From positions 248,001 to 312,000 of the forward strand of contig NZ_JAHSTW010000012.1 of the NCBI RefSeq assembly GCF_019145195.1: 64,000 nt of DNA, written 5' to 3'. The stretch is from Pseudomonas siliginis. GTDB taxonomy: Bacteria > Pseudomonadota > Gammaproteobacteria > Pseudomonadales > Pseudomonadaceae. The translations under genes were made by a program, and so were the position numbers. The notes beneath the pieces were generated by a model. The model saw only the letters and a program-made list of their open reading frames with translations. It did no database searches and was not told the origin of the DNA. Position 1 is the first letter of the stretch. Every line of letters begins with the position of its first letter. Shown here one piece after another: positions 37,120 to 45,559 of this stretch.

Positions 37120-37134
37120 ATAATTACTAATTAT
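37120..37134 (-). promoter_or_regulatory. Candidate OxyR half-site upstream of katA
   Basis: On the minus strand ATAATTAGTAATTAT fits the OxyR half-site ATAGnTnnnAnCTAT at every defined position except G and C. A good second half-site 7 bases away is not visible. katA is an OxyR target in P. aeruginosa. Confidence 0.4.
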
Positions 37135-37206
37135 GTTTTCCCGGCACATAGTGGCAGTTCAACCATGTCAGAAACTTGTACGGACGGCGCATTTCTTACA
37201 GACACA

Positions 37207-37233
37207 AAAAACCGGGCACTAGGCCCGGTTTTT
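37207..37233. terminator. Terminator of the alpha operon after rplQ
   Basis: AAAAACCGGGC (37207-37217) pairs with GCCCGGTTTTT (37223-37233) around ACTAG. Symmetric flanks; on the minus strand it follows rplQ by 17 bases. Confidence 0.93.
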
Positions 37234-37250
37234 CGTTTCAGACTGACGTC

Positions 37251-37637
37251 TTACTCGGCGGATACAGCTTCGCCAGCAGTAGCACGATCAACCAACTCGA
37301 CGTACGCCATAGGCGCGTTGTCGCCAGCGCGGAAACCGCACTTGAGGATGCGCAGGTAGCCACCCTCACGGGTAGCGTAACGCTTGCCCAGGTCGTTGAA
37401 GAGCTTACCAACGATAGCTTTCGAACGAGTACGGTCGAAAGCCAGACGGCGGTTAGCCAGGCTGTCTGTCTTGGCCAGAGTGATCAGCGGCTCGGCAACG
37501 CGGCGCAGTTCTTTGGCTTTTGGCAGAGTAGTTTTGATCAGCTCGTGCTCGAACAGCGACACCGCCATGTTTTGGAACATGGCCTTGCGGTGCGAGCTGG
37601 TGCGGCTCAGGTGACGACCACTTTTACGATGACGCAT
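37251..37637 (-). CDS. rplQ: 50S ribosomal protein L17
   Basis: A 128-residue L17 starting [20 protein letters not shown], with the conserved [21 protein letters not shown] helix. L17 sits on the large subunit near the peptide exit tunnel. It ends the alpha operon rpsM-rpsK-rpsD-rpoA-rplQ, 42 bases after rpoA, and is followed by an intrinsic terminator. Confidence 0.97.
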
Positions 37638-37679
37638 GGTTCATTCCTTACCAAACACTACGTTCGGTGATTACGACGA

Positions 37680-38681
37680 TCAGGCAGTCGCCTTGTCGTC
37701 CTTCTTAAGACTTGCAGGCGGCCAGTTGTCGAGGCGCATGCCGAGGGACAGACCGCGGGAGGCCAGAACGTCCTTGATTTCAGTCAAGGATTTCTTGCCC
37801 AGGTTCGGAGTCTTCAACAGCTCTACTTCGGTACGCTGAATCAGGTCGCCGATGTAGTAGATGTTTTCCGCCTTAAGGCAGTTAGCCGAACGTACAGTCA
37901 GTTCCAGATCGTCAACCGGGCGAAGCAGGATCGGATCGATCTCGTCTTCCTGCTCGACAACCAGCGGCTCACTTTCACCTTTGAGGTCGACGAACGCAGC
38001 CAGCTGCTGTTGCAGGATGGTTGCAGCGCGACGGATAGCCTCTTCAGGATCCAGGGTACCGTTGGTTTCCAGATCAATAACCAGCTTGTCCAGGTTGGTA
38101 CGCTGTTCGACACGGGCGTTTTCCACCACGTAAGCGATACGGCGAACCGGGCTGAACGAAGAGTCGAGCTGCAAGCGACCGATGCTGCGGCTTTCGTCTT
38201 CATCGCTCTGACGCGAGTCGGCTGGTTCATAACCACGACCACGAGCTACGGTGAGCTTCATGTTCAGGGCGCCGTTAGACGCCAGGTTAGCGATTACGTG
38301 ATCGGGATTAACGATCTCGACATCATGATCCAGCTGAATATCGGCAGCGGTAACCACCCCCGAACCCTTCTTCGACAAGGTCAGCGTAACTTCGTCACGA
38401 CCGTGCAGCTTGATGGCCAGACCTTTAAGGTTCAACAGGATTTCAATTACGTCTTCCTGTACACCTTCGATGGCGCTGTACTCGTGGAGCACACCGTCAA
38501 TCTCGGCCTCGACTACTGCGCAGCCGGGCATTGAGGACAACAGGATGCGGCGCAGCGCGTTGCCCAGGGTGTGGCCAAAACCACGCTCGAGAGGCTCGAG
38601 AGTGATCTTGGCGCGGGTTGGACTGACAACCTGCACATCAATGTGGCGGGGTGTCAGGAACTCATTTACCGAAATCTGCAT
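37680..38681 (-). CDS. rpoA: RNA polymerase alpha subunit
   Basis: A 333-residue alpha subunit. The N-terminal domain (1-235; LEPLERGFGHTLGNALRRILLSSMPG) dimerises and assembles beta and beta'; an acidic linker (about 236-250) leads to the C-terminal domain (about 250-320; RSANCLKAENIYYIGDLIQ), which contacts UP elements and activators. Length equals that of other pseudomonads. It lies between rpsD (22-base gap) and rplQ in the alpha operon. Confidence 0.98.
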   Translation of the reverse strand: MQISVNEFLTPRHIDVQVVSPTRAKITLEPLERGFGHTLGNALRRILLSSMPGCAVVEAEIDGVLHEYSAIEGVQEDVIEILLNLKGLAIKLHGRDEVTLTLSKKGSGVVTAADIQLDHDVEIVNPDHVIANLASNGALNMKLTVARGRGYEPADSRQSDEDESRSIGRLQLDSSFSPVRRIAYVVENARVEQRTNLDKLVIDLETNGTLDPEEAIRRAATILQQQLAAFVDLKGESEPLVVEQEDEIDPILLRPVDDLELTVRSANCLKAENIYYIGDLIQRTEVELLKTPNLGKKSLTEIKDVLASRGLSLGMRLDNWPPASLKKDDKATA

Positions 38682-38703
38682 GGATGCACCTATTTTCTAG
38701 CCC

Positions 38704-39324
38704 TTACTTGGAGTAGAGCTCGACAATCAGGCTTTCGTTGATGTCGGCGGACAGATCACTGCGAGCAGGAACGTTCTTGAAAACGCCCGACTTCTTCTCA
38801 GTGTCTACTTCTACCCATTCTACGCGGCCACGTTGGGCACACAGATCGAGAGCTTGGACAATGCGAAGCTGGTTTTTTGCTTTCTCGCGAACTGCAACCA
38901 CGTCACCAGCACGAACCTGATACGACGGAACGTTTACGGTCTGACCGTTAACGCTGATCGACTTGTGCGATACCAGTTGACGGGATTCGGCACGAGTCGA
39001 ACCAAAGCCCATACGGTATACAACGTTGTCCAGACGGCATTCGAGCAGTTGCAGCAGGTTTTCACCGGTTGCACCTTTCTTGCCAGCAGCTTCTTTGTAG
39101 TAGCCGCTGAACTGACGCTCGAGAACGCCGTAGATACGACGGACCTTCTGCTTTTCACGCAGTTGGGTGCCGTAGTCGGACTGGCGACCGCGGCGCTGGC
39201 CGTGGATACCAGGTGCTGCTTCAATGTTGCACTTCGATTCGATCGCGCGCACGCCGCTCTTCAGGAAGAGATCGGTGCCTTCGCGACGAGCGAGTTTGCA
39301 TTTTGGACCAATGTAACGAGCCAT
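38704..39324 (-). CDS. rpsD: 30S ribosomal protein S4
   Basis: A 206-residue S4 starting MARYIGPKCKLARREGTDL, with the RNA-binding S4 domain at about 95-160 (MGFGSTRAESRQLVSH). It nucleates 16S rRNA folding and in E. coli is the translational repressor of this operon. No E. coli-like S4 pseudoknot was confirmed in the leader here. Only the KCK cysteine of the N-terminal zinc region is present, so this is the zinc-free form. Confidence 0.98.
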   Translation of the reverse strand: MARYIGPKCKLARREGTDLFLKSGVRAIESKCNIEAAPGIHGQRRGRQSDYGTQLREKQKVRRIYGVLERQFSGYYKEAAGKKGATGENLLQLLECRLDNVVYRMGFGSTRAESRQLVSHKSISVNGQTVNVPSYQVRAGDVVAVREKAKNQLRIVQALDLCAQRGRVEWVEVDTEKKSGVFKNVPARSDLSADINESLIVELYSK

Positions 39325-39342
39325 TCTTTACAATCTCCTGGA

Positions 39343-39732
39343 TTACACGCGGCGCTTCTTCGGCGGACGGCACCCGTTGTGCGGGATTGGCGTCACGTCG
39401 GTGATGCTGGCGATCTTGTAGCCACAGCCGTTCAAAGCGCGGACTGCGGATTCACGACCTGGACCTGGACCCTTGACGTTGACGTCGAGGTTTTTCAGGC
39501 CGTATTCCAGCGCAGCTTGACCAGCACGTTCAGCAGCTACTTGAGCAGCGAACGGGGTGGACTTGCGGGAACCGCGGAAACCCGAACCACCGGAGGTAGC
39601 CCAGGAAAGAGCGTTACCTTGACGGTCGGTAATGGTCACGATGGTGTTGTTAAAAGATGCATGGATGTGGGCGATGCCATCAACCACTGTCTTTTTAACT
39701 TTTTTACGAGGACGAGCAGCAGGTTTTGCCAT
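39343..39732 (-). CDS. rpsK: 30S ribosomal protein S11
   Basis: A 129-residue S11 with the hallmark HIHASFNNTIVTITDRQGN and the C-terminal PIPHNGCRPPKKRRV, which lies on the platform near the mRNA exit. It is 18 bases upstream of rpsD and 30 downstream of rpsM. Confidence 0.98.
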   Translation of the reverse strand: MAKPAARPRKKVKKTVVDGIAHIHASFNNTIVTITDRQGNALSWATSGGSGFRGSRKSTPFAAQVAAERAGQAALEYGLKNLDVNVKGPGPGRESAVRALNGCGYKIASITDVTPIPHNGCRPPKKRRV

Positions 39733-39762
39733 GATTAAATTCCTGTCGATTCGCTGGGGCGA

Positions 39763-40119
39763 TTACTTGCGGATCGGCTTACGCGGACCTTTACGGGTAC
39801 GCGCGTTGGTCTTGGTACGCTGACCGCGTACTGGCAGACCACGACGATGACGCAGACCGCGATAGCAACCGAGGTCCATCAAGCGCTTGATTTTCATGTT
39901 GATTTCGCGACGCAGGTCACCTTCAGTGGTGAACTTCGCCACTTCGCCACGCAGCTGTTCAATTTGCTCGTCGCTCAGATCTTTGATCTTTGCTGCTGGG
40001 TTTACCCCAGTCACTGCACAGATCTTCTGCGCAGTAGTGCGACCAACACCATAGATGTAGGTCAGCGAGATAACAGTATGCTTGTTATCTGGAATGTTAA
40101 CGCCTGCAATACGGGCCAT
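39763..40119 (-). CDS. rpsM: 30S ribosomal protein S13
   Basis: A 118-residue S13 starting MARIAGVNIPDNKHTVISL, with the GVGRTTAQKIC helix-hairpin and a basic C-terminal tail (RTKTNARTRKGPRKPIRK) that reaches to tRNA in the P site. It is the first gene of the alpha operon, driven by the promoter at 40179-40207. Confidence 0.98.
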   Translation of the reverse strand: MARIAGVNIPDNKHTVISLTYIYGVGRTTAQKICAVTGVNPAAKIKDLSDEQIEQLRGEVAKFTTEGDLRREINMKIKRLMDLGCYRGLRHRRGLPVRGQRTKTNARTRKGPRKPIRK

Positions 40120-40178
40120 TCAGTGGGACTCCAATTGACAGCTACCTACGCCCCGGAAGCCAAGAAATAGGGCGCGAG

Positions 40179-40207
40179 ATAATATCGCTGTAATAACAAA
40201 TAATCAA
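40179..40207 (-). promoter_or_regulatory. Sigma70 promoter of the alpha operon (before rpsM)
   Basis: On the minus strand TTGATT (40202-40207) and TATTAT (40179-40184) are separated by exactly 17 bases. The predicted start would leave a leader of about 50 bases before rpsM. A hairpin abuts the -35 box. Confidence 0.72.
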
Positions 40208-40231
40208 CCCGGTAGCGCACTAGCTACCGGG
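40208..40231. terminator. Hairpin between rpmJ and the alpha promoter
   Basis: CCCGGTAGC and GCTACCGGG form a 9-bp perfect stem with a 6-base loop 19 bases after rpmJ. The following TTGATTATTT on the minus strand is T-rich but not a pure T run. It is probably a partial terminator of the spc operon overlapping the next promoter. Confidence 0.6.
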
Positions 40232-40249
40232 CTTGAAGCACAATCACAC

Positions 40250-40366
40250 TCAGCCTTGGCGCTGTTTGTGACGCGGTTCCGCGCTGCAAATTACTCGAAC
40301 AACACCTTCGCGGCGAATAATCTTGCAGTTACGGCACAGCTTTTTCACCGATGCACGAACTTTCAT
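40250..40366 (-). CDS. rpmJ: 50S ribosomal protein L36
   Basis: A 38-residue L36, [20 protein letters not shown] then [18 protein letters not shown]. The zinc ligands Cys11, Cys14, Cys27 and His33 (C+ form) are all present. It is the last gene of the spc operon, 27 bases after secY. A C- paralogue for zinc starvation is not in the window. Confidence 0.96.
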
Positions 40367-40393
40367 CACCAACTCCTCGAACCTTATGGGTAC

Positions 40394-41722
40394 TCAGCGC
40401 AACATGCCGCTGCCGTAACCCTTCAGGTTGGCTTTCTTCATCAGGGATTCGTACTGGTGCGAAACGAGGTGCGATTGTACTTGGGACATGAAGTCCATCA
40501 CAACCACGACCACGATCAGCAACGAGGTCCCGCCAAGGTAGAACGGAACGTTTGCTGCAACCACCAGGAATTGGGGCAACAGGCACACGGCCGTCATGTA
40601 AAGAGCACCGAACAGGGTCAAGCGGGTCAGAACGCCATCAATATAGCGCGCAGACTGCTCACCTGGACGAATGCCCGGAATAAAGGCACCGGACTTCTTC
40701 AGGTTTTCCGCTACGTCTTTCGGATTGAACATCAACGCCGTATAGAAGAAGCAGAAGAAAATAATCCCTGCACTAAACAGCAGAATATTCAACGGCTGAC
40801 CAGGAGCGATCGACTGCGAGATGTCCTGCAACCAGCCCATACCTTCAGACTGACCGAACCAGGCACCCAACGAAGCCGGGAACAGCAAAATGCTGCTCGC
40901 GAAAATAGCCGGAATAACACCGGCCATGTTCACCTTCAGCGGCAAGTGGCTTGTCTGCGCAGCAAAAACCTTGCGGCCCTGCTGACGCTTGGCGTAGTGA
41001 ACAGCGATACGACGCTGACCACGCTCAATGAACACCACGAAACCGATAATCGCTACTGCCAGCAAACCGATGGCAACCAGGGCGAAGATGTTGATATCGC
41101 CCTGACGCGCAGACTCGAAAGACTGCCCGATTGCTCTCGGAAGACCGGCGACGATACCCGAAAAAATCAACATCGAGATACCGTTGCCAACACCACGCTC
41201 AGTAATCTGCTCACCCAGCCACATCATGAACATCGCACCAGCCACAAATGTGGTTACCGCGACGAAATGGAAGCCAAAGTCACCAGTGAACGCGACGCCC
41301 TGCCCGGCCAGACCAATGGACATGCCAATAGCCTGGACCAGAGCGAGAGCGACGGTGAGGTAGCGGGTGTACTGGCTAATCTTGCGACGGCCAGCTTCAC
41401 CTTCCTTCTTCAACTGCTCCAGCTGCGGGCTGACGGCGGTCATCAGTTGCATGATGATCGATGCCGAAATGTACGGCATGATCCCCAGTGCAAAGATGCT
41501 CATCCGTTCCAGCGCGCCGCCGGAGAACATGTTGAACAAGCTAAGAATGGTCCCCTCATTCTGTCGAAACAGGTCTGCGAGTCGGTCCGGGTTGATACCT
41601 GGAACCGGGATGTGTGCGCCTATTCGGTAGACGATAATCGCCAGGAACAGAAAACGCAGACGAGCCCAGAGTTCAGACATACCGCCTTTGCCGAGCGCAG
41701 AGAGAGCACCTTGCTTAGCCAT
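40394..41722 (-). CDS. secY: Preprotein translocase subunit SecY
   Basis: A 442-residue, ten-helix inner membrane protein that forms the protein-conducting channel with SecE and SecG. Seen are the N-terminal LWARLRFLFLAIIVYRIGAHIPVPG, the plug/TM2 region and the cytoplasmic C5 loop motif (AENLKKSGAFIPGIRPGE). Its ATG follows the rplO stop with no intervening base, so translation is coupled. It lies between rplO and rpmJ as in other gamma-proteobacteria. Confidence 0.98.
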   Translation of the reverse strand: MAKQGALSALGKGGMSELWARLRFLFLAIIVYRIGAHIPVPGINPDRLADLFRQNEGTILSLFNMFSGGALERMSIFALGIMPYISASIIMQLMTAVSPQLEQLKKEGEAGRRKISQYTRYLTVALALVQAIGMSIGLAGQGVAFTGDFGFHFVAVTTFVAGAMFMMWLGEQITERGVGNGISMLIFSGIVAGLPRAIGQSFESARQGDINIFALVAIGLLAVAIIGFVVFIERGQRRIAVHYAKRQQGRKVFAAQTSHLPLKVNMAGVIPAIFASSILLFPASLGAWFGQSEGMGWLQDISQSIAPGQPLNILLFSAGIIFFCFFYTALMFNPKDVAENLKKSGAFIPGIRPGEQSARYIDGVLTRLTLFGALYMTAVCLLPQFLVVAANVPFYLGGTSLLIVVVVVMDFMSQVQSHLVSHQYESLMKKANLKGYGSGMLR

Positions 41723-42160
41723 TTATTCCTCGAACTTGCCGCCAGCTGCTTCGATAGCCGCACGCGCACCTTTGGTGGCGCCGATTCCCTTGCCGATAGT
41801 GACAGCGCGAGTCACTTCACCGGACAGCATGATTTTCACACGCTGTACGTTGACGTTGATCACGTTGGCATCTTTCAGGGACTGCACAGTAACGATGTCG
41901 CCTTCCACTTTGGCCAGCTCGGACAAACGCACTTCTGCGCGATCCATGGCTTTCAGGGAAACGAAACCGAACTTAGGCAGACGACGATGCAGCGGCTGTT
42001 GACCGCCTTCAAAGCCTGGAGCGATGGTGCCACCGGAGCGGGAGGTCTGACCTTTGTGACCACGGCCACCAGTCTTGCCCAAACCACTACCGATACCACG
42101 GCCCGGACGATGCTTTTCGCGACGGGAACCCGGCGCTGGACTCAGATCATTGAGTTTCAT
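41723..42160 (-). CDS. rplO: 50S ribosomal protein L15
   Basis: A 145-residue L15 starting MKLNDLSPAPGSRREKHRPG, with the Gly/Arg-rich extended N-terminus (GLGKTGGRGHKGQTSRSGG) that threads into 23S rRNA. It is 3 bases from rpmD and abuts secY. Confidence 0.98.
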   Translation of the reverse strand: MKLNDLSPAPGSRREKHRPGRGIGSGLGKTGGRGHKGQTSRSGGTIAPGFEGGQQPLHRRLPKFGFVSLKAMDRAEVRLSELAKVEGDIVTVQSLKDANVINVNVQRVKIMLSGEVTRAVTIGKGIGATKGARAAIEAAGGKFEE

Positions 42161-42163
42161 CGA

Positions 42164-42340
42164 TTAACCCTCGACACGCAGCATGTAGTAAGCCTTGTTG
42201 ATCATCCCGCGATTCTCGGGAGTATCCTGGACTTCTACAGTGTGACCGATGCGACGCAGACCCAGACCCTTAACGCACAGTTTGTGGTTAGGGATGCGGC
42301 CGGTCATGCTTTTGATCAGCGTAACTTTAACGGTAGCCAT
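42164..42340 (-). CDS. rpmD: 50S ribosomal protein L30
   Basis: A 58-residue L30: it starts [20 protein letters not shown] and ends YYMLRVEG. The gene was read directly from the gap between rpsE and rplO. It lies 2 bases after rpsE and 3 before rplO. Confidence 0.95.
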
Positions 42341-42342
42341 GA

Positions 42343-42843
42343 TTACTTGATCTCCTCAACACGCAGGCCACGCTTGGCAGCGATGGACTCAGGAGACTGC
42401 ATAGCCTTCAGACCCTTGAAAGTGGCGTGAACCACGTTTACCGGGTTAGTCGAGCCGTAGCACTTGGCCAGAACGTTCTGAACGCCAGCAACTTCGAGGA
42501 CAGCACGCATAGCGCCGCCAGCGATGATACCGGTACCTTCAGAAGCAGGCTGCATGTACACCTTCGAAGCGCCGTGAGCGGACTTCATTGCGTACTGCAG
42601 AGTGGTGCCGTTCAGGTCAACTTGAATCATGTTGCGGCGAGCAGCTTCCATTGCCTTCTGGATCGCAGCAGGCACTTCACGCGACTTGCCACGGCCGAAG
42701 CCAACACGCCCTTTACCATCACCAACCACGGTCAACGCGGTGAAAGTGAAGATACGGCCGCCTTTAACGGTTTTGGCTACGCGGTTAACTTGAACCAGCT
42801 TCTCGATGTAGCCTTCGTCGCGCTTTTGGTCGTTATTTGACAT
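42343..42843 (-). CDS. rpsE: 30S ribosomal protein S5
   Basis: A 166-residue S5 with the double-stranded RNA-binding region ([20 protein letters not shown]) and GYGKAREVP-equivalent loop GRGKSREVP, the site where spectinomycin-resistance changes fall (about residues 20-30). No insertion or deletion is visible there. It lies 3 bases after rplR. Confidence 0.98.
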
Positions 42844-42846
42844 AAC

Positions 42847-43197
42847 TTAGAACTCCAGCCCAGCTTCACGAGCAGCATCAGCCAGCGCTTTAACGCGGCC
42901 ATGGTACTTGAAGCCAGAGCGGTCGAAAGCCACTTGCGATACGCCAGCGGCCTTAGCACGCGTAGCGACCAGCTGGCCAACCTTTGTGGCCGCGTCGATG
43001 TTGCCAGTGGCACCATCACGCAGTTCTTTATCCAAAGTCGAGGCACTTGCCAGGACTTTGTTGCCGTCGGCCGAGATGACCTGGGCGTAGATGTGCTGCG
43101 ACGAGCGGAACACGCAGAGACGCACGACTTCGAGTTCGTGCATTTTCAGGCGTGCTTTGCGAGCGCGACGCAGTCGAGTAACTTTTTTGTCGGTCAT
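42847..43197 (-). CDS. rplR: 50S ribosomal protein L18
   Basis: A 116-residue L18 starting MTDKKVTRLRRARKARLKMH and ending ALADAAREAGLEF. It binds 5S rRNA together with L5 and L25. It lies 10 bases after rplF. Confidence 0.98.
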   Translation of the reverse strand: MTDKKVTRLRRARKARLKMHELEVVRLCVFRSSQHIYAQVISADGNKVLASASTLDKELRDGATGNIDAATKVGQLVATRAKAAGVSQVAFDRSGFKYHGRVKALADAAREAGLEF

Positions 43198-43207
43198 TTG
43201 CTATGCC

Positions 43208-43741
43208 CTACTTCTTCTTGGCTTCTTTACGACGGACGACTTCGTCCGCGTAGCGCACACCTTTGCCTTTGTACGGCTCTGGTGGACGGAAGTCGCGGAT
43301 CTCGGCGGCCACTTGACCTACCAGCTGCTTGTCGATGCCCTTGATCAGGATATCGGTCTGGCTAGGAGTCTCAGCGGTGATGCCTTCCGGCAGTTCGTAA
43401 TCCACTGGGTGCGAGAAGCCAAGAGCCAGGTTCAGAACCTGACCTTTTGCTTGCGCTTTGTAACCAACACCGACCAGCTGGAGCTTGCGCTCGAAGCCTT
43501 GGCTTACGCCTTGGACCATGTTGTTTACCAACGCACGCGTGGTACCGGCCATTGCGCGAGTTTGTTGATCGCCATTGCGAGCAGCGAAACGCAGCTCACC
43601 AGCTTCTTCAACGATCTCAACGGACGAATGGATGTTCAGTTCAAGAGTGCCCTTGGCACCCTTCACCGAAAGCTGTTGGCCTGCGAATTTGACTTCGACA
43701 CCGGCTGGCAGCTTAACGGGGTTCTTAGCGACGCGAGACAT
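43208..43741 (-). CDS. rplF: 50S ribosomal protein L6
   Basis: A 177-residue L6 with two similar domains; the C-terminal signature PEPYKGKGVRYADEVVRRKE is present. L6 lies near the factor-binding site and changes there confer aminoglycoside tolerance; nothing unusual is seen. It is 12 bases after rpsH. Confidence 0.98.
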   Translation of the reverse strand: MSRVAKNPVKLPAGVEVKFAGQQLSVKGAKGTLELNIHSSVEIVEEAGELRFAARNGDQQTRAMAGTTRALVNNMVQGVSQGFERKLQLVGVGYKAQAKGQVLNLALGFSHPVDYELPEGITAETPSQTDILIKGIDKQLVGQVAAEIRDFRPPEPYKGKGVRYADEVVRRKEAKKK

Positions 43742-43753
43742 GCTTATCCCCCC

Positions 43754-44146
43754 TTAGAACACAGTGCAAAGAACTTCGCCGCCGACACCGGCAGCGCGCG
43801 CAGCACGATCAGTCATCACACCTTTGTTGGTGGAGACGATAGACACGCCAAGACCGCCACGAACTTTCGGCAGATCTTCAACGGACTTGTACTGACGCAG
43901 GCCTGGACGACTAACGCGCTTCACTTCTTCGATAACCGGACGGCCTTCGAAGTACTTCAGCGAGATGGACAGCGACGGCTTGGCGTCGGTGGTGATCTGA
44001 AAATCCGCGATGTAACCTTCGTCCTTCAGGACTTTTGCTACAGCAGCCTTCAACGTGGAAGACGGCATGCTTACGACAGACTTTTCAGCCATCTGGGCAT
44101 TACGGATTCGAGTTAGCATGTCCGCTAACGGGTCCTGCATACTCAT
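43754..44146 (-). CDS. rpsH: 30S ribosomal protein S8
   Basis: A 130-residue S8 starting MSMQDPLADMLTRIRNAQMA, ending GVGGEVLCTVF. S8 binds the central 16S domain and represses the spc operon in E. coli. Unlike its tightly packed neighbours it is separated from rpsN by 208 bases that contain a long hairpin. Confidence 0.98.
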   Translation of the reverse strand: MSMQDPLADMLTRIRNAQMAEKSVVSMPSSTLKAAVAKVLKDEGYIADFQITTDAKPSLSISLKYFEGRPVIEEVKRVSRPGLRQYKSVEDLPKVRGGLGVSIVSTNKGVMTDRAARAAGVGGEVLCTVF

Positions 44147-44354
44147 GGGCTAGACGCTCCTAATACAAAAAAATTAGCCTTGCGGCTACTACTTGTCGCC
44201 GAGAACTTCCGGGCAGAAAAACACGGGCTCAGGCGAGCCGGTCATTCTAGACACACCCCAGAAATGAATCAAGCCCCAAAAGGGGCTTGATTCAGATTCA
44301 AGGCCACCGATGGTCAGGTTCTTGCGAACCCGAACATCGAGACTTTGACAACTG
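44147..44354 (-). other. Long rpsN-rpsH spacer with a 13-bp perfect hairpin
   Basis: 208 bases lie between rpsN and rpsH although other spc genes are spaced by 2-20. At 44265-44294, TGAATCAAGCCCC pairs perfectly with GGGGCTTGATTCA around a 4-base loop. A smaller GGCTC-AGGC-GAGCC hairpin follows at about 44225-44238. The minus strand after the long hairpin reads TTTCTGGGG, not a full T tract. No open frame of note is present. Confidence 0.7.
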
Positions 44355-44660
44355 TTACCAGCTGGCTTTAACCAGACCTGGTACGTCACCACGCATTGCA
44401 GCTTGACGCAGCATGTTACGGCCGAGGCCGAACTTGCGGTACACGCCGTGCGGACGACCAGTCAGGCGGCAACGGTTACGCATGCGCGAAGCGCTTGCGT
44501 CACGTGGTTGCTTCTGCAGAGCTACGGTAGCTTCCCAACGCGCTTCTGGACTTGCGTTCAGATCGACGATGATAGCTTTCAGCGCTGCACGCTTGGTGGC
44601 GTACTTGGCAACGGTGAGCTGACGCTTCAGCTCACGGTTCTTCATGCTCTTCTTGGCCAT
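44355..44660 (-). CDS. rpsN: 30S ribosomal protein S14
   Basis: A 101-residue S14, the long zinc-free form: MAKKSMKNRELKRQLTVAKY at the start, and RNRCRLTGRPHGVYRKFGLG lacking the CxxC pairs of the short form. The start at 44660 is chosen; the frame extends to 44726 inside rplE. It lies 13 bases after rplE. Confidence 0.97.
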   Translation of the reverse strand: MAKKSMKNRELKRQLTVAKYATKRAALKAIIVDLNASPEARWEATVALQKQPRDASASRMRNRCRLTGRPHGVYRKFGLGRNMLRQAAMRGDVPGLVKASW

Positions 44661-44673
44661 TTTCCTACTCCAA

Positions 44674-45213
44674 TCAGTTGCGGAACGGGAATTTGAAAGC
44701 ACGCAGCAGAGCGCGGCCTTCATCATCGTTCTTGGCAGTGGTGGTCAGGGTAATGTCCAGACCGCGGAGAGCATCGATCTTGTCGTAGTCGATTTCCGGG
44801 AAAATGATCTGCTCTTTCACGCCCATGCTGTAGTTGCCACGACCATCGAAGGACTTGGCATTCAGGCCGCGGAAGTCGCGAACCCGAGGCAGGGAGATCG
44901 ACAGCAGACGATCCAGGAACTCGTACATACGCTCACGACGCAGGGTCACTTTGACGCCGATCGGCCATCCTTCGCGGACTTTGAAGCCAGCGATGGATTT
45001 ACGAGCGTAGGTCACAACGACTTTCTGGCCGGTGATCTTTTCCAGGTCAGCAACAGCGTGCTCGATGACTTTTTTGTCGCCGATCGCTTCGCCCAGACCC
45101 ATGTTCAGGGTGATTTTGGTAACGCGCGGAACTTCCATCACGTTCGAAAGCTTAAGTTCTTCCTTAAGTTTCGGAGCGATTTCCTTCCGGTAAATCTCTT
45201 TTAGTCGTGCCAT
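44674..45213 (-). CDS. rplE: 50S ribosomal protein L5
   Basis: A 179-residue L5 starting MARLKEIYRKEIAPKLKEEL, with the KITLNMGLGEA strand and GLDITLTTTAKNDDEGRALL near the end. It binds 5S rRNA and contacts P-site tRNA. It lies 20 bases after rplX. Confidence 0.98.
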   Translation of the reverse strand: MARLKEIYRKEIAPKLKEELKLSNVMEVPRVTKITLNMGLGEAIGDKKVIEHAVADLEKITGQKVVVTYARKSIAGFKVREGWPIGVKVTLRRERMYEFLDRLLSISLPRVRDFRGLNAKSFDGRGNYSMGVKEQIIFPEIDYDKIDALRGLDITLTTTAKNDDEGRALLRAFKFPFRN

Positions 45214-45233
45214 GGTCTTCTACCTAGCAGTGT

Positions 45234-45548
45234 TCAAGCATCAACCGCTTTTTGGGTCGACTTGAAGACACGAATTTTCTTACCGTCTTCTACTTTGAAA
45301 CCAACGCGGTCAGCCTTGTTGGTTTCGCCGTTGAAGATGGCGACGTTGGAAGCGTGCAGTGGCGCTTCTTTCTCGACGATACCGCCCTGTACGCCCGACA
45401 TCGGGTTAGGCTTGGTATGACGCTTGACCAGGTTCAGACCACCAACAACCAGACGGTTGTCAGCAAGAACCTTCAGCACCTTACCGCGCTTACCTTTGTC
45501 TTTGCCGGCGATCACGATGATCTCGTCGTCACGACGAATCTTTTGCAT
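45234..45548 (-). CDS. rplX: 50S ribosomal protein L24
   Basis: A 104-residue L24 with the KOW motif near the N-terminus (DEIIVIAGKDKGKRGKVLKV). It starts 50S assembly at the 5' end of 23S rRNA. It lies 11 bases after rplN. Confidence 0.98.
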   Translation of the reverse strand: MQKIRRDDEIIVIAGKDKGKRGKVLKVLADNRLVVGGLNLVKRHTKPNPMSGVQGGIVEKEAPLHASNVAIFNGETNKADRVGFKVEDGKKIRVFKSTQKAVDA

Positions 45549-45559
45549 GTCGGATCTCC

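Noticed and set aside
40256..42430. 724-codon open frame opposite secY, rplO and rpmD
   Set aside because: Antisense shadow of essential genes, with no coding features of its own.
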